DNA of 64,000 bases from Hyaloperonospora brassicae (GCA_947650285.1 CANTFL010001170.1:1-64000), one strand, 5' to 3'. Shown: positions 36,970 to 49,686, counted from the first letter of the stretch. The notes: generated from the sequence alone by a model not told the origin. Numbers and translations are program-made.

Positions 36970-38920
36970 TGAGGCTGTATCGGGTCCCTCACACCGCCAC
37001 AATTCGTTTTTCTTGTAGTGGTTGATCGTTTGAAATGTCTCAGGCATTCGAAGTGGTAGTAAGACTTGATCTCATGGCGGCCCTAAAAAGCCTCTAGCTA
37101 GAGGCTAAGCATATCTGTAATCGTGTCTTAGAAGAAGATGTTAGAGGTTGAAGATGCACACCGATGACTTCGCCTGACATGTTTACTTTCGCCCGGTAGA
37201 AAAGATACCATTTACGCAGAACCGCGTCTATCTACGTGTACTAGACCATATTTTGTCGCTTATACGACATTCGATTTTGTCCTGCTGTTCGAGGTGCTCA
37301 TCAGAACGCTTGAGCGCTACCCATTGTATCTGCGTGGCGTACAAACACGCCATATTTTTTCTTCACCCATGTGACCTAACAATCAGAGGTATCAAAATCG
37401 TTATTTTTGGGTTCCATTTCAAATGCGGACTTCACCAGACATGCACGTACTTATTTTAGGCAAACGAGAAATATATGTTTAGGTTTTTTTAAGCTGGTTA
37501 TATTGTACACGGTGCGTCATGAATCCGTATATTGCGGAAATCCATTATAATTCTTTCAACATGATCTTTAAATAGTAAGTGACCTGTTTGAATTTGATAA
37601 CTCCTGGTCCACATGGTGTTCACCTATGCAATTTATTCTGGGGTTGGCTAGCCGAGCGTAATAGGCACATATACTACACATGACGTGAAATATTACATAC
37701 TAGACGGTTCTTTTTTCATTTTGTGTCATTACAGTATTTCAACATGAGGCTTGTTAAAACAGGATTCACGGGAAAGTCTACGTAGCACTTTCGCAATAAA
37801 CTTCTAGTCTTGCCTTTCTTAAAGGCTTCGACATTACTTCCAACAACCTTTTGTGCACCCACTTTCTCTGTGATAGTCCCCGACTTTTCGATGAAGTAAT
37901 ACATTGTCGGAAAAATGGAGTGCGTTACGACTGTGCTGACGAACAACACGAGAGACCACACGTTCCAATGTTGCTAGTATATCCTCTATACACGCAAAAC
38001 CACAAGCTCTGACACCACTTGAGGTTTGACATGACATCAACCACCCGTTAATATCATCAGGAGCACCTGAAAATAGCCATCCTTTAGACCTCATGCGAAA
38101 TAGGTGCTTTACTTTTCCATGAACAGAGTTAGATCTACATTATGTGAGATATATATTCTCTAAACATGGTGGCTACATTCACCTTATTGCAAGTGTAGAC
38201 CATAAGCCAAAACTACATGTTTCCTCACGTGTACGAAAGCTCAAAATAAAGCGAGTCAACGTACGCTCAGGTACATGAACCTTAAATCGCTTTCCAAGAG
38301 ATCGTCGATGTAATGAAATATACCGTGTGCAACGAGTACAACCTGTTTACATTATACTGCACCATTTACCTATATATCTCGAATGTAGTAAATATAATGA
38401 CTGGCAAGTGGCAAACGAAAAGCGTGTTTTCAGCCTGTTTCGCATTGTAGACACCATTCCAGCTGTCTCGTCAATGACGTGTCATTATGTCGAGGCGTTG
38501 TTCATATACAGAGATAGCAAGGCTTGAAAGCAGCTCTGTGCGTGCTTCGTAGTCGTCGGGTCGGTTTATCAGTCTTTCGATGACCCGAAGGTGTGCGGTA
38601 TGCGATATACGACAAGAGCGCACGAAAGAATCTTTCGATCGTGAGTAATGCGATGAGGAAACGGCACGGAAAGACTTGTCGGCATGTTTGTGAACGATCC
38701 GTCGCAGCGGGTACCGCGGGCGAAGCGTAGAGAGGGAAATCCCGTTCATAATTAGGTGGCTTGGACGAACGAGCCGTTGCTTAGAGTCGCGTTGTTTGAT
38801 AATCCAGCGCAAAGTAGGTGGTAAACCCCATCTAAAGCTGAATATTGGTGCGAGATCGATAGCGAACAAGTAGCGTAAGAGAAAGGTTGATCAGACTGTG
38901 ACACGGATGTGTTCACACGA
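36970..38920. other. Region without a recognised gene
   Basis: No supported coding sequence. From about 38470 the base composition becomes visibly more GC-rich and stays so to about 39370; this patch carries a 132-codon ORF on the minus strand (38471-38869) with no recognisable motif, signal peptide or repeat. Two overlapping minus-strand ORFs at 37716-38094 could be one frameshifted reading of an unknown protein, but I cannot name it. Confidence 0.5.
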
Positions 38921-38996
38921 GTCGTTGTCGTCTAGTGGTTAGGACGTGAGCTTAACACGCTAAAGATCGAGGGTTCGATTCAACCTCCGATATCTT
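38921..38996 (+). tRNA. tRNA-Val (AAC)-like relic, or head of a tRNA-derived SINE
   Basis: A D-arm/A-box-like stretch (GTCTAGTGGTTAGG) at 38929-38942, an anticodon arm GAGC-TTAACAC-GCTA around 38949-38963 whose seven-base loop would present AAC (valine), and a T-arm/B-box GGGTTCGATTCAA at 38971-38983. Spacing is close to that of a tRNA. However, the T stem carries two extra A residues and the 5' and 3' ends do not form an acceptor stem, so it is not a functional tRNA. It sits inside a GC-richer patch, so it may be the promoter head of a SINE rather than a stand-alone tRNA pseudogene. Confidence 0.5.
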
Positions 38997-41900
38997 CTTT
39001 GGTTGCACGATCGTCCATTCTTCTTCTTACTCAAGATGGAATGCACCGCACCGATGTCCGAGCACTTCGCCGATGTTCAGTGCTACCAACTCCAAAAAAG
39101 CTTTTCCGCCAGGATAAATATCGGTGAATCATATCGTTTGCCAACCGGACACCAGTAACGTTTGCAAGACGGTCAGTGTTGGTATGAAGCAGGCAACAAA
39201 GGCATGGCCTGGGTGCGGTACAAGAAGTGGTGGGAGAGTGCGTTTTGCAGCCGCAATCAGAGCGTACAAGATGCGAATGATGTCGCTCGTGACTATCGTT
39301 GACGCGCTGCATAATGCGAAGAAGGTCGCGATGGACGTGTATGTAGTTGGCAGTATAAGTAGAGTTGGTACTTGACTAACTTGAGGAACACAGTTGGTCT
39401 AATGTTAGTATTCTTAATGAAAACGAAAGTGGTTCTAATTTATAACATTACCAAAGGCAAATACATGTAACTTCCTTCCATCTTTACACGCATTAAATAT
39501 TTTAATCGGCTGTGAATACTTTCTAGTCCATCGCTAGGAAGAACAGCAATCCATCAAATTCCCCTTTGTAATTAGTCGTAATATACCGTGGATCCTTTTA
39601 TCATCGATTAGGTTATGAGATATTCCATCGCCATCTTTAATACTACTACCCATTGGAAGACACATCAACATATTAAAGCATTTCGGTTGATAATATTTCC
39701 GGTGAAAAGTCCATTAAGGCCTGAAGATCCTAGTTTACATACTGATCTTCTTGATTCGGTACGAAGTCAACAATGATAAGCGTGTAGGTGCCCTTGGTCG
39801 ACAAATTTTGTCTAATGAGCTGTACTCGCTTCTACACGACTTGATTAACTGATCAACTGACTCTCGTTCATTCAGACGCATCCAGCATACTGGCTTATCA
39901 ATATAGTGATATTAAGCACGAAAGCTCGTGAATGTGTTGGGGTTTGGTGCGAAATATGATACTATCTTTAGGTCTTAATAGATTGGTTTGTTTGTATATC
40001 TGTAGCTAGCCGAACTAGATTTAGAATTAAGTGGAAGACGCCAAGATGTCGACAGCGGATGGATACGGTTCCAGCAACTTTTCGGTATCTTGTTTACATA
40101 CTGGTGGTCTACGCAATATTAGACCGCTAAGGTTCACTTGATATAGATGTTTATGCAGCTGTGATAAAAAACAACTCACATCATCCCAGTTCTTTTGCGT
40201 ATCGGTCAACCGCCGACATAATGGCGATAGTGACATGCTCGCCAAAGAAACTCGAGTGAGCACTCGCGTATGCATAAAAGGTGGGAATATAGCGACATAA
40301 TGCTATTGCGTATATTTGCTTTTTCTTTCCGTCCATACATAATATGTTTTCATTGATGTCGTGTATAAATAAAAGAAGCTGACACATCAACCTTAAAAAC
40401 AGAGATACACACAGCAGCACTAGTCGTTATAAGAATAGAGGACATAATCGCTTAATATATGGTGAAGCAGCTTAATCATTTCGATGCTGAAGAATCCAAG
40501 CTGAATGCTAGCGTTCTAGACTGCCAATCCTTCTGATCGTGCTTCATATCAAAGTAATTCGGAAGTTATATTTCGACAGGGTAGTTGAAACGCAAAATTT
40601 CGACCATCGGTAAGCAAATTATTGGACCTAGTGATACTAGAGCTGATTTATATTGTGTATTGCTCGGTGTGTTAATTTCGAAGGTGTTTGCGTCCGCATC
40701 AGTAAAATAACCCGACAAAGCTATATTGTTGCTTAATAAGAACTTTTCGTTCGCAGGCTCTCACACGATTACTCCGACGTCTTATTTATTCGAATTAAAG
40801 GACAAATCGTCTTTGACTACAATTTCTCTTAGGAGAGTCAAAATTTGTGAAAGGTGTGAGAAGACAACAGAAATATATTTAAATGAATTATTTTGATAGC
40901 AGTCAATCAATGTGTATGTATGACCTCACTCCTTTTTTGGACGTGTCAAATTTCTTGTGGTAGCTAACTCAGGCAATACACCGTGAGTGGTATTGACATA
41001 ACTGAATGGTCTGTATGATCGTGCAATGCAGAATGGTAAGTTGTGGCGTGTAGGCTCACACACTTTTAGTAACGACCATACGTACGATCACATACATTAG
41101 CTGTATACAACACTGATTAAAGGATATAATTGAAAAATGGTTAATGTCATTTCAATATTGGCTTTAAAGTTATTGTCGGTTTAAGTTCGTGACTATCTGC
41201 TTCACTACCATTGCATATTTAAACCGTTGATGTTCTTTTATTGAAAAAACGTTCATATTTCCTAATAAATATAGTACCGATAGAATCTTTTGCTATTGAA
41301 CGAGGGTTAAAAAAGCCTACTTTCAGCCGCGAAGTGTAATTTTAAAGCGGATATGGAAATTGTTGTAGAGCAATATTTTATCGATGTTTATACAGCATTA
41401 CACTGTGAATCAGCATTAAAGTGGTAAAGTTCCATTTTCTACTTTGAAGTCACACATCTGCTGCTATGTTGCACTCACTTATCTCAGTAAATGCCTAAAT
41501 TAAATCTGGGTCGTCATCTGGCATGTTAATATTTATGCGGGTAAATTACTTTGTGTTAAATTATTTATTCAAACGGACGATGGCTCTACATATGGTCCCA
41601 AAACCGTTCAGTAAATTGTTTTTTTTCTATTTTTTGTGGTATGAATGGCATGATATATCCCCAAACACAATTCGCAGGGTTAAAATGATGAAGGCTATTA
41701 TCTCTGTGAACCTCGTTTGCAAGATATCGAATCAATCCTGGCCACTTGGAAACTAGATCCTCAGAATATCGATAAAGGGAATCTATACATCTGTCATAGA
41801 ATTTAGTATCATTATTTGGAATGTGTGCTCGAATGTATAGCCTAGATTGAATTAATGTTCATTTTTTGAACTCGCACGTATTTTCTTCGTTCATGAAAAC

Positions 41901-43035
41901 ACTAATGAAACAGATTATATTCCATCCATGATATTTCATTATGTAAGTAGTAGATAACTGCTCTATATACCGCATAACACACCAAAGAGAGAGGTATCTT
42001 TACAACCCGACGATGTACGAGTCGCGTCTCGCTAAACAATATGCGTTGTTTGATATGTAATTTTCATACGAGTTTTTCGTTTCCTCAGTTTCTCAACCTG
42101 ACGTCAAGCAAAAGTCTTATCAAGCTCAAGGCAGCAAAGAGATATGCATATAATACGTCCATATCATGTCGAGAAAGAAAACGCTTATGAGGGATTCAAT
42201 ACATTCATTAAATGCCATCTAATGAACAAATCTCAGGTACCTCCATTTTTCGACGCTACCCGCATCTTCAAATTTTATACATTCTGAACCACGTAGATCA
42301 ATATACAGAGTACTAATCATCCAAATACAGCACAATATACTAATTCCGTACATTTCATCGTAAGCGCTCATTTTTTGATAAAAATATATTCGCTATTTAC
42401 TAATTCGCATCTTGTGAATCGCACCGTCATCCTTGTTGACGTATTCTTGAATTCCACGAAGATAGACACCTCGTATAGTGCTAGGCTTCAGTAAATATTT
42501 TTCGACACACGGAGAAATTTAAGTCTTGATGCGATATATCTTTTGTCAATGCAAAATTATATGTAATGAAGGGTTCTTTAACACCAGTGGAATCAACATA
42601 GATAGACTTTGTGTCAAACGAAAAACGTTACCGTGACCGTGCTGGATCCAAGGAGCGCGTCGTCTTCACTAACCCCAATTGTGTTTTTACCATCCGCCAC
42701 GATGTTGGAGGTTAGTTCCAACGTCGGACACGCGTCTCGAACTTGTTTTGGACGATGAGAGGTAGCTTTTTACTTTCGTGTTAAACACTAGACTATATAT
42801 TTATGTGCTAGAAGCCCTGTCTTTTTATAATTGGAATCCATTTCAATTTAAAAGAGGAAAATATGCATCTTTGCAGGACCATACGCAAAACTCTGCGTGA
42901 AGGACCTTGATAGACGTATCTGTAATTATTGAAATGTGATGCAACTTATCCTATTAGCTTTATACTTGTGGTGTACAGACATCTGTTAGCTCCACAACGA
43001 ACTCATTTAATGGCCAACCAACCTTTGTGTCTAGC
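38997..43035. other. Region without a recognised gene
   Basis: The first 370 bp (to about 39370) are GC-richer and may belong with the tRNA-like relic; an 83-codon plus-strand ORF at 39124-39375 is not recognised. Overlapping minus-strand ORFs at 40027-40420 are also unassigned. The rest is AT-rich and blank apart from a short GC-richer island at about 42600-42760 with no identifiable protein. Confidence 0.55.
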
Positions 43036-43468
43036 TCACAACAGGACACGTTTAGACAGGTATTTTAAACCTGCCTTAACATATTAATTATCATCTTCTA
43101 GCGTCTGTAAGAAGCCGTTGTATTGTCATCTCTAGTGTGAAAAAGAAACCCTGAAATTCAGTTCTCTGCCCTGCGGCAACATATATTTGTAGCTCAATAT
43201 AGATTGGTAAATAAAACTTGTCTTCATCAAAGCAGCTAACTGAGTTACAAAAACTAGGCTAGTAGCTAAATCTAGATTAAATGATAAGTCTAGATCGGTA
43301 GCTAAATTTAGGTATGTAGCTAAATCTGAATTGCTTTAGGGCAGCCAATGTGTTTCAGGTTAATTTTTCACACTAGATATCTAAACGGCTTCTTACAGAT
43401 GCATGAAGATGATAATTTAAGTTTTAAGGCAGGTTTAAACACCTGTCCGCATGTGTCTTTTGGTGAAC
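43036..43468. mobile_element. MITE-like foldback element with long inverted repeats
   Basis: The left arm, about 43036-43176, pairs with the reverse complement of about 43332-43468. Shared blocks in order from outside in: GACAGGT, TTTAAACCTGCCTTAA, ATTATCATCTTC, CTGTAAGAAGCCGTT and TCTAGTGTGAAAAA. Between the arms is a core of about 155 bp containing three loose copies of GTAGCTAAATYTAG at about 43262-43333. No ORF. Long inverted arms around a short non-coding core define a foldback or MITE-type element, which would depend on a transposase from elsewhere. Target-site duplication not resolved. Confidence 0.75.
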
Positions 43469-44186
43469 CAGCAATATAAGTATGTACACCGCCAAGTAAG
43501 TATACTGTAGAGCTTATTCATCTCGTTAACCCACGGAGGTGTGCATCAGGTTTCACTACGATAGAAATCTGCTCCTTAAAATTTAAGAAGCTGTACAGAT
43601 TCCGATCACCACTTGGGAAACAAAATAGAAGAACGCTTTCCTAATCATCATTGGTAGAGGTCATCGTAAAGGCTCATTCGTTAGCTATTAGTAATATTTT
43701 TACCTAAAATGTAATTCAGCTATGGATGAAAAGAAGATATGAGTGCAAACACATGTATTTCGTTACAAACATTGTTTGTGTAAGTGATTATTTAGATTTA
43801 ACCGACATAGGTTCGGTACCGATCGGGATTAAAAGATTGAAAGGGGTCGGCACCGGAGGAGATTATGATATGTTCTTTCATCAAGCGCAAAGATCACTGC
43901 AGCCCGTAAAACCAACCATTTGAACCTGGCATCCAGTGGGAGAGGTATATGCCAGTAAGTTTTCGATTCTATGTGCGCTTATATACAATCCAAATAATTA
44001 GTACTGATCAACGATGTAAAGAAATAACGGGCTGAAGCTTTTAATATGGAAAAAGAATTGGTAGAAATAAATATTTAATCGACTTTAAATGTTTTGGCTG
44101 ATAGAGATACTGTGCGGACCTATCACAATGTCAAGTGTTTGAGGAAGTCATAAAACAGTATAGCTGGGTAGAATTATTTAGAAAAG
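43469..44186. other. Short region without a recognised gene
   Basis: Contains a 65-codon plus-strand ORF at 43726-43923 with no recognisable motif. I see nothing else. Confidence 0.55.
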
Positions 44187-45210
44187 AAAAATGGCCCATT
44201 AAATCACGAAATTAAAAATGCCCCACGTCCTAGTATACTCAAGCTAATGTCATGATGTAGCCAGATATCAATTTTATAAGCACAGCACATCGATACAAGT
44301 TCTGATTATAGTTATGGTGATTTATCACGCAACTTTTATCAGCACGATGCAATCTACTTTAATCCCTCACAGTAGGTGCTGGCAGTTCACATTAGAAGTT
44401 ACTATAATCCCATCATTATACTAAATATTGTCATTTGTCATATGCCCAGCTAAATAGGAGAAGCCTTACACTCGTCTGTTTCTAGCTACATACACATATA
44501 AACGCACACGTACACTGTCCGTCAGTGAGAACCAGCACCCACATGTTGAGACTTTCGTGCACGCGACCACATCCAATGTAACGACTGTACTTATCAGTAA
44601 GACAGCATTAGCATTAGTATTAATAACGGAGCAACAATACAGCAATCACAGCACCTACAACAACTCCAGTAGCAGAATCAGCTGTAGCATTATTGACAAT
44701 AGATACTAAAACAGTAACAGCAACCGCATTACCTACTACAACACAAACAACCTCAGCAGAAACGGCAGTGGCACAATCAACAGAACAACAACAATAGCAA
44801 CCGCAGCCTCTACAACAATACCATCAGCAGCAACATCAGCAGGAACATCAACAATAGCACATACAATAAATTACCGAAGCAATGACATTAATATTTACAA
44901 CATCATCACCGAATGACCGTGTTTACGGCTGCAAAGGATGATACTAAGACGCTTTTACGTATCTATGTATCGCGTTTCCCCTCGCAATTGGTGGCAGCAA
45001 GCGCAGCACACCCGCGGCAGAAATCTCTCCGCGGCTTCCCAATTAGGTCGATGGTTGGTCACGGCCGTAAATGGGACAACAAAAATAATACACACGTGTT
45101 GTTTTTTGTGTAACACATTAACTTGAATGACTAGGACGTGGGGCACTTTTTTATTTTCCAATTAAATTGGGCATTTTCGATTTTCTTGATAAAATGGGGC
45201 ATTTTTATTA
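44187..45210. mobile_element. Non-autonomous DNA transposon of about 1 kb with subrepeated TIRs
   Basis: The left end 44187-44250 and the right end 45115-45210 are inverted copies. Both contain TGCCCCACGTCCTAGT, then a CTCAAGCTAATGT / TTCAAGTTAATGT block facing inward. Outside that, each end repeats an A-rich AAAATGCCCCA-type motif: two copies on the left, three on the right. The interior has a triplet-biased tract (44625-44880) and a GC-richer 200-bp stretch (44910-45110) with overlapping 60-70 codon ORFs that I cannot assign; these could be a captured gene fragment. No transposase, so it would be mobilised in trans. Superfamily and target duplication undetermined. Confidence 0.7.
44625..44880 (+). 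repeat. ACA/GCA/TCA triplet-biased tract
   Basis: About 250 bp made almost entirely of triplets ending in CA or AA (ACA, GCA, TCA, CAA) on the plus strand, an imperfect microsatellite. One frame reads as a Thr/Ser/Ala-rich string, including TATAASTTIPSAATSAGTST, so it could be a decayed low-complexity protein tail. Stops in all frames make present coding unlikely. It lies wholly inside the inverted repeats of the 1-kb element. Confidence 0.75.
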
Positions 45211-45778
45211 ATATCCCAAATATCAATGTGTATATTATTCAAGAAAGTTGCGTAGTATGTCTTTTGAATAGAATCTCGACGTATGATGACACGACAAGAG
45301 TTCAATGAGATACACGGTACGCTTGGCGGAATCGTAACAACACTTGATTAAATGGGCACAAATCTAATCGTGAGTGCGCTTAAGAAAGAAACGAACAGGG
45401 CTTATTATGCATCAACGCCGATGAAAATAATCAGATAGTTACGTGACTGGCTTCCATAGTTCGCTCAAATAAATTAAAGTATGGGTCCTGCCGCTAAATC
45501 ATGCGTAAGATCACAAGCGGACGTTCGTTACAGCGAAATTTAAAAGCTGAATAATCACTGATGGATGAATACAGCTATAATACATCCTGTAAAAAAAGTG
45601 CTGATTGTTTAAAATAAACATATTTGATATCGCGGACAGTATAGTCTGGTGATCAAGCCGATTCGTGGTTAGATCGATTTTAGTACGTCGAAGTTAAATC
45701 CGTACAATCATAGAGCAACAGACAAACCTTATCATCAACATTTCACTAATTGTCCCTTCACGATAACCAATACGGGGT
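45211..45778. other. Spacer between the TIR element and the LTR retrotransposon
   Basis: AT-rich, no ORF of note and no repeat recognised. Confidence 0.6.
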
Positions 45779-46697
45779 TGTGGGGAAGCAAATTAGAAGA
45801 TAAAGAAAAGCTGAAGGAGGATTACCAATAGACTCCGATCAAGCACGAATTGGATGGGTGGATCACAACTGCCAGACCTGACCCATTACATGATCCGGTC
45901 TGAGGAGGAAACCAATTTGAGAGGTGATCCAGTTGGGAGTGGATGCAGGATCCGGACCAAGAGAGGATCAAGGACCACGATCAAAGGATCCGGGATCCGG
46001 ATCCTAGCCAAGGTGGATCCGGATCAAGAGTAGGTTACAGGATCCAGATCCAAGTCAGCGGAAGGGGATAAATCAAGGGACCAACGGTGTGCAAGTGACA
46101 GGGGTGCTTCACTGGCGACACGTGACAAGTACCTTCTGTATAGATAGGCTATATCCTAGGTTAAGCAGAATGGTTGGCTAGCATTAAACAGAGTTCAATT
46201 TACTTCAAAAGACACGCGTCGCTTCTTCCGGGCAGGATCTTCGGCCTCCCGACAATCAAGAACCACGCTCCGTCTACCCAAGTGTCGCACCTGGATTGTT
46301 TGGCCAGGTGCATACGAGGACTCTCACAAACAACAAGCCAACTTCGATAGGACGCAGCAAGAACTCAAGGGGGTCAAGATCGCGAGACGGCTCAAGTGGT
46401 CAGGAGTTCAAGCAAATCAAGATCTACATTTGGAAAGGGCGATCTCAACGAGATCCGGGTATCTCATATCAAGTGCCCCAAGTAACCAGTGATCAAGTGA
46501 GGATTTCTACGCGATCACCCCATCCTTAACCACGGTCGAGCTAGGCATCGACACTAGTCCACCGAGAAGAGTACAAATTGCCCATCCGACGGGTACACAA
46601 GGTGAGGAAGAAATCAAGTACGGACACGGAGTACCCCCACCGATAGTCGATCGTCTGGGCACCAGTGAAGAGGCGGGATCATAATTTTGTGAACCCC
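45779..46697 (+). repeat. 5' LTR
   Basis: Start chosen at TGTGG, where similarity to the right-hand copy begins. The end is set at the last shared bases (GTGAACCCC), because the copies diverge immediately after. It holds 23 GATC sites by my count, against about 4 expected, many as overlapping GGATCCGGATCC-type palindromes at 45947-46050. A TATA-like stretch (GGCTATATCC) lies at 46147-46156, but promoter function is only a guess. A 77-codon ORF in both LTRs (46296-46529 here) is unassigned. No clear tRNA primer-binding site follows. Confidence 0.93.
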
Positions 46698-46708
46698 AAT
46701 TCTCTACA

Positions 46709-49110
46709 ATGGAGCGCGTTCCCGCATCTTCTGGGGACTGTGATTTCATTATGAGCCTTTGAGTGAAAATGTCAAGATAACGACTGAACCCGGGATGGAA
46801 TCGCCAGATGCTGAGGAATCGTCGCAGAAGAAAGAAGTTAAAAGATCCCTGGATCATCAAGGTTTTAAGAAGGCCATGATGAGAGATTATAAAGAGGACG
46901 ATCGAATTGTTGATCTGGAAGATCAACCTCGACCCCCTCCTGATGTCCTTTCGGGAACCACCGCGGATCATGCTACAAAGTATGATCCGCCGGGTGCTAA
47001 CCCTTCAGCAAAAACTGAACGATTACTAAAACAAGCCCTCCCAAGCAACGTCGAAGCCAAAGACTGTGAAGACGGAACGAATGAATAAAGAAGAAATATG
47101 AATGTATCCACGCGATCACGCTCTAACGACACTCGATCGACCGATCTACCCGATCAAGCTGGTGGACGACAAAGACAACGTTGAAAGCTGGCTGGAAGAC
47201 TGGCAAGTGGAGCAGCTTGAAGAAAATTATATCAATGGAATGAGTTAAAGAAGCTGCTGTCCATCGATCCACATCTAAAGATAATAAAGGCACAGCTGAT
47301 CGGCTCGTTGCGAGTACCGAGATCCACTCATTTCTCACATACGAACATGCTGGACGCGATTCACGGGATGATGCGGTTGCTACAAGACGCGGGATTTGCG
47401 GCTGAATCATTTGACGCGAATACTATACTGGATAGAGTTTCGACGCCTTGATTGATGCAGACAGATCCTTACGCGCAATGCTGTCTCAGTTGGCTGGCAA
47501 CTATGATCCAGCGACTAGGGTGATCAAGTCTCTCGATAAGGATCCGATCGAATACGTTCTATTGGATTAGGCGATCACACCGAAGAGCGACCACACTAGA
47601 TCATCGCAGTATGCTTCGGTTACATCGTACCTGTAATCATACGAGTCGTTGGGCATACAACGCATGTCACTAGGACCGTCAGGAGCTTCGATGATTCGTA
47701 ACAGGAATATCCTAGCCGAGGCGAGATCAGCGGATCCACCCAAGTTACGCCCTGGGTAGCTGCAATCATACTTAGCAGGCTGCTAAGCGGTCGATGGCGT
47801 ATGACATACACCAAGGAGTCGAATTCCTTGACGTGGAGATAAGGTCAGTAAAGGGTTCCAAACATAGTCGATTCCACAACGATTACCCTTATAATTTTGA
47901 CGACGTGAGTTTTCGACGACCGTCGGTGGCGACCGCTGAAGCAATGCCACGTAGTGGGATCACCACACATAGGCTACTCTTATCAACGTTCAACGATCCG
48001 AAGAAATTTTACGGGCAGAATCGAGACGAATATCGAGCTAGAATCTGGATCGGCAGAGTGAAGTCGGCTTTTTGCGGGATCAAACAGAAGATCCCGAGTA
48101 GTATTTATTAATTAGTGACCTGATAACGGGACTAGCTCGAAATTGGTACGGCCAGCTAAGTCAATCAACCCACCGTGAATAAAAACCCTGCTGGAATTCT
48201 TCGTGATCAAATATGGACGATATCATAAGTCAACATATCAATATTGCTGACATGCACGAATACGATCGAATGAGACCATACTGGAGTACCTGTATCGTCT
48301 CAATGTGGCAGCAATCCGGGCGACGATCAAGATCCGAGAAAGGCCGCCAAATGCACGACGTAAACACGTAGATCAATTTATCGGAATACTTGGCGATCGG
48401 GATCTGGCCAAGCAATAATTGTTTTGCGATTGAGAGACACTGACGATGTGGAACAAACGTCGCAGTCACACGAACGAACGGCTAATCGAGTTGAGAAGTC
48501 GTCGATGGAACCCAACAAGTTTCGACCACGAGCGGGCTTTAATACGGATACAGCACTGTCAAAACCGGCCCAGCTGTTAGAGCTATTCGAGTGGAAGAGA
48601 GCGAGAGCAGCGTATCGGATCCATAGTACAGTGGATCATATTCGGAAGAGGATGGACGTCATATATATGCTGTCGGATCCAAGAATCACGCGAATATCTC
48701 GATAGATCGTCGTGATCTACAAAGTAATAAAAACAATGGGGACGGATCCGATCATGGAGTCAACCTCATGTGCGTCACCTACATGGCCACCCACGCGACG
48801 TGAGTGACGTGGAAGGATCCCGCGAGTTGGGTCGTAAAGATCGATCTCACACTGAACGATCGAATTCGTGTACCCACTGCAGATGTACTAGGCATGACGA
48901 CCTCAGGTGCTGGAAGAAATGGACCTGTCAGAAGTGAAAACGAAAGGGACATTCATCAGACAATTGGTTTTACGTGTGGCCCGCTTGCCAGGGAGTACAC
49001 GAATGCAGTAAATATTTAATGGAAGTTTTTACAACTTGATCCGCCAGTAGGAAGTGCCAACCAAGCAAGCCGAAATGTTTCCGTCCGAAATGGAGAAAAT
49101 TTTAAACTAG
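46709..49110 (+). pseudogene. Decayed gag of the LTR retrotransposon
   Basis: Starts at ATG 46709, twelve bases after the LTR, and breaks within 20 codons; reading continues in another frame at 46759-47088 (Glu/Lys-rich N-terminal region, ADHATKYDPPGA). The capsid part is visible at 47800-48110 (NDPKKFYGQNRDEYRARIWI). The nucleocapsid region at about 48865-49010 still shows zinc-knuckle traces (CTHC, CWKKWTCQK, then residues where cysteines are lost). The total of about 800 codons is close to full length, so gag has been broken by point changes and small indels rather than deletion. It would have packaged element RNA. Confidence 0.8.
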
Positions 49111-49686
49111 AACGCTCGCCAGGATGGAATCTGGCGCGAGCCGAGCGTTCTAAGCTCTGCACGTATGCTTACGTGGAGAAGAAGAAGGGAGTTCATGGCG
49201 TTAAGGATCCAATCATACCAATTATTAATACGCTTGTATTGCCCCAGTTGTTATCTCAGTTTCAAGTGTGAAACGCGTCGATGAATAAGCCCGACCGCCC
49301 ATAAGAATGAAGCTCGATCTTGCGCCGGGCGAGTCGCGAGGGTACCGGAAATACCACACACCGGTAAAATAATTCAAGCAGGCAAAGACCACGGAAATTT
49401 AATCGGAATCGTCTCAGCCACCATCTGGGAGATAAGATGAAGATGGGAGATCATGCAGAACATGGACAGTCCGAGCTGGTGACGAAAGATACTGATCCAG
49501 TGTATATGGACGGTGATGTGTTGAAAGAAGAAGAGGCAGATGTCTTCATCTATCGTCACAAAAATGGCGATCTGTATGCAGAAGATGTGGAGCATCTCAT
49601 GGCGGTGCTACCCGAAGTGCCGGCGTGTACGACCGAGATCAACATTAACGAAATTCAAGTTGAGGATCGAGGAGTACCCTTGGTCG
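49111..49686 (+). pseudogene. gag-pol junction with the aspartic protease apparently deleted
   Basis: Recognisable pieces are a GWNLARAE stretch near 49123, LAPGESRGYRKYHTP near 49320 and FKQAKTTE near 49374, which come just before the protease in related elements. A 144-codon ORF at 49437-49871 (acidic, AEDVEHLMAVLPEVP) belongs to the linker just before the reverse transcriptase. I find no DTG/DSG active-site motif between them, and the gap between the two landmarks is only about 60 bp. A deletion of the protease core is the simplest explanation. This is inferred from family architecture. Confidence 0.55.

Noticed and set aside
38471..38869. 132-codon minus-strand ORF as a possible small secreted effector
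   Set aside because: Its N-terminus is not a credible signal peptide and there is no RxLR/dEER or WY motif.
40027..40420. Overlapping minus-strand ORFs considered as a Mutator-type transposase core
   Set aside because: Similarity was limited to a few residues and no catalytic motif could be placed.
46296..46529. 77-codon ORF inside each LTR
   Set aside because: It lies in a regulatory repeat, has no recognised domain, and its presence in both LTRs follows from LTR identity.
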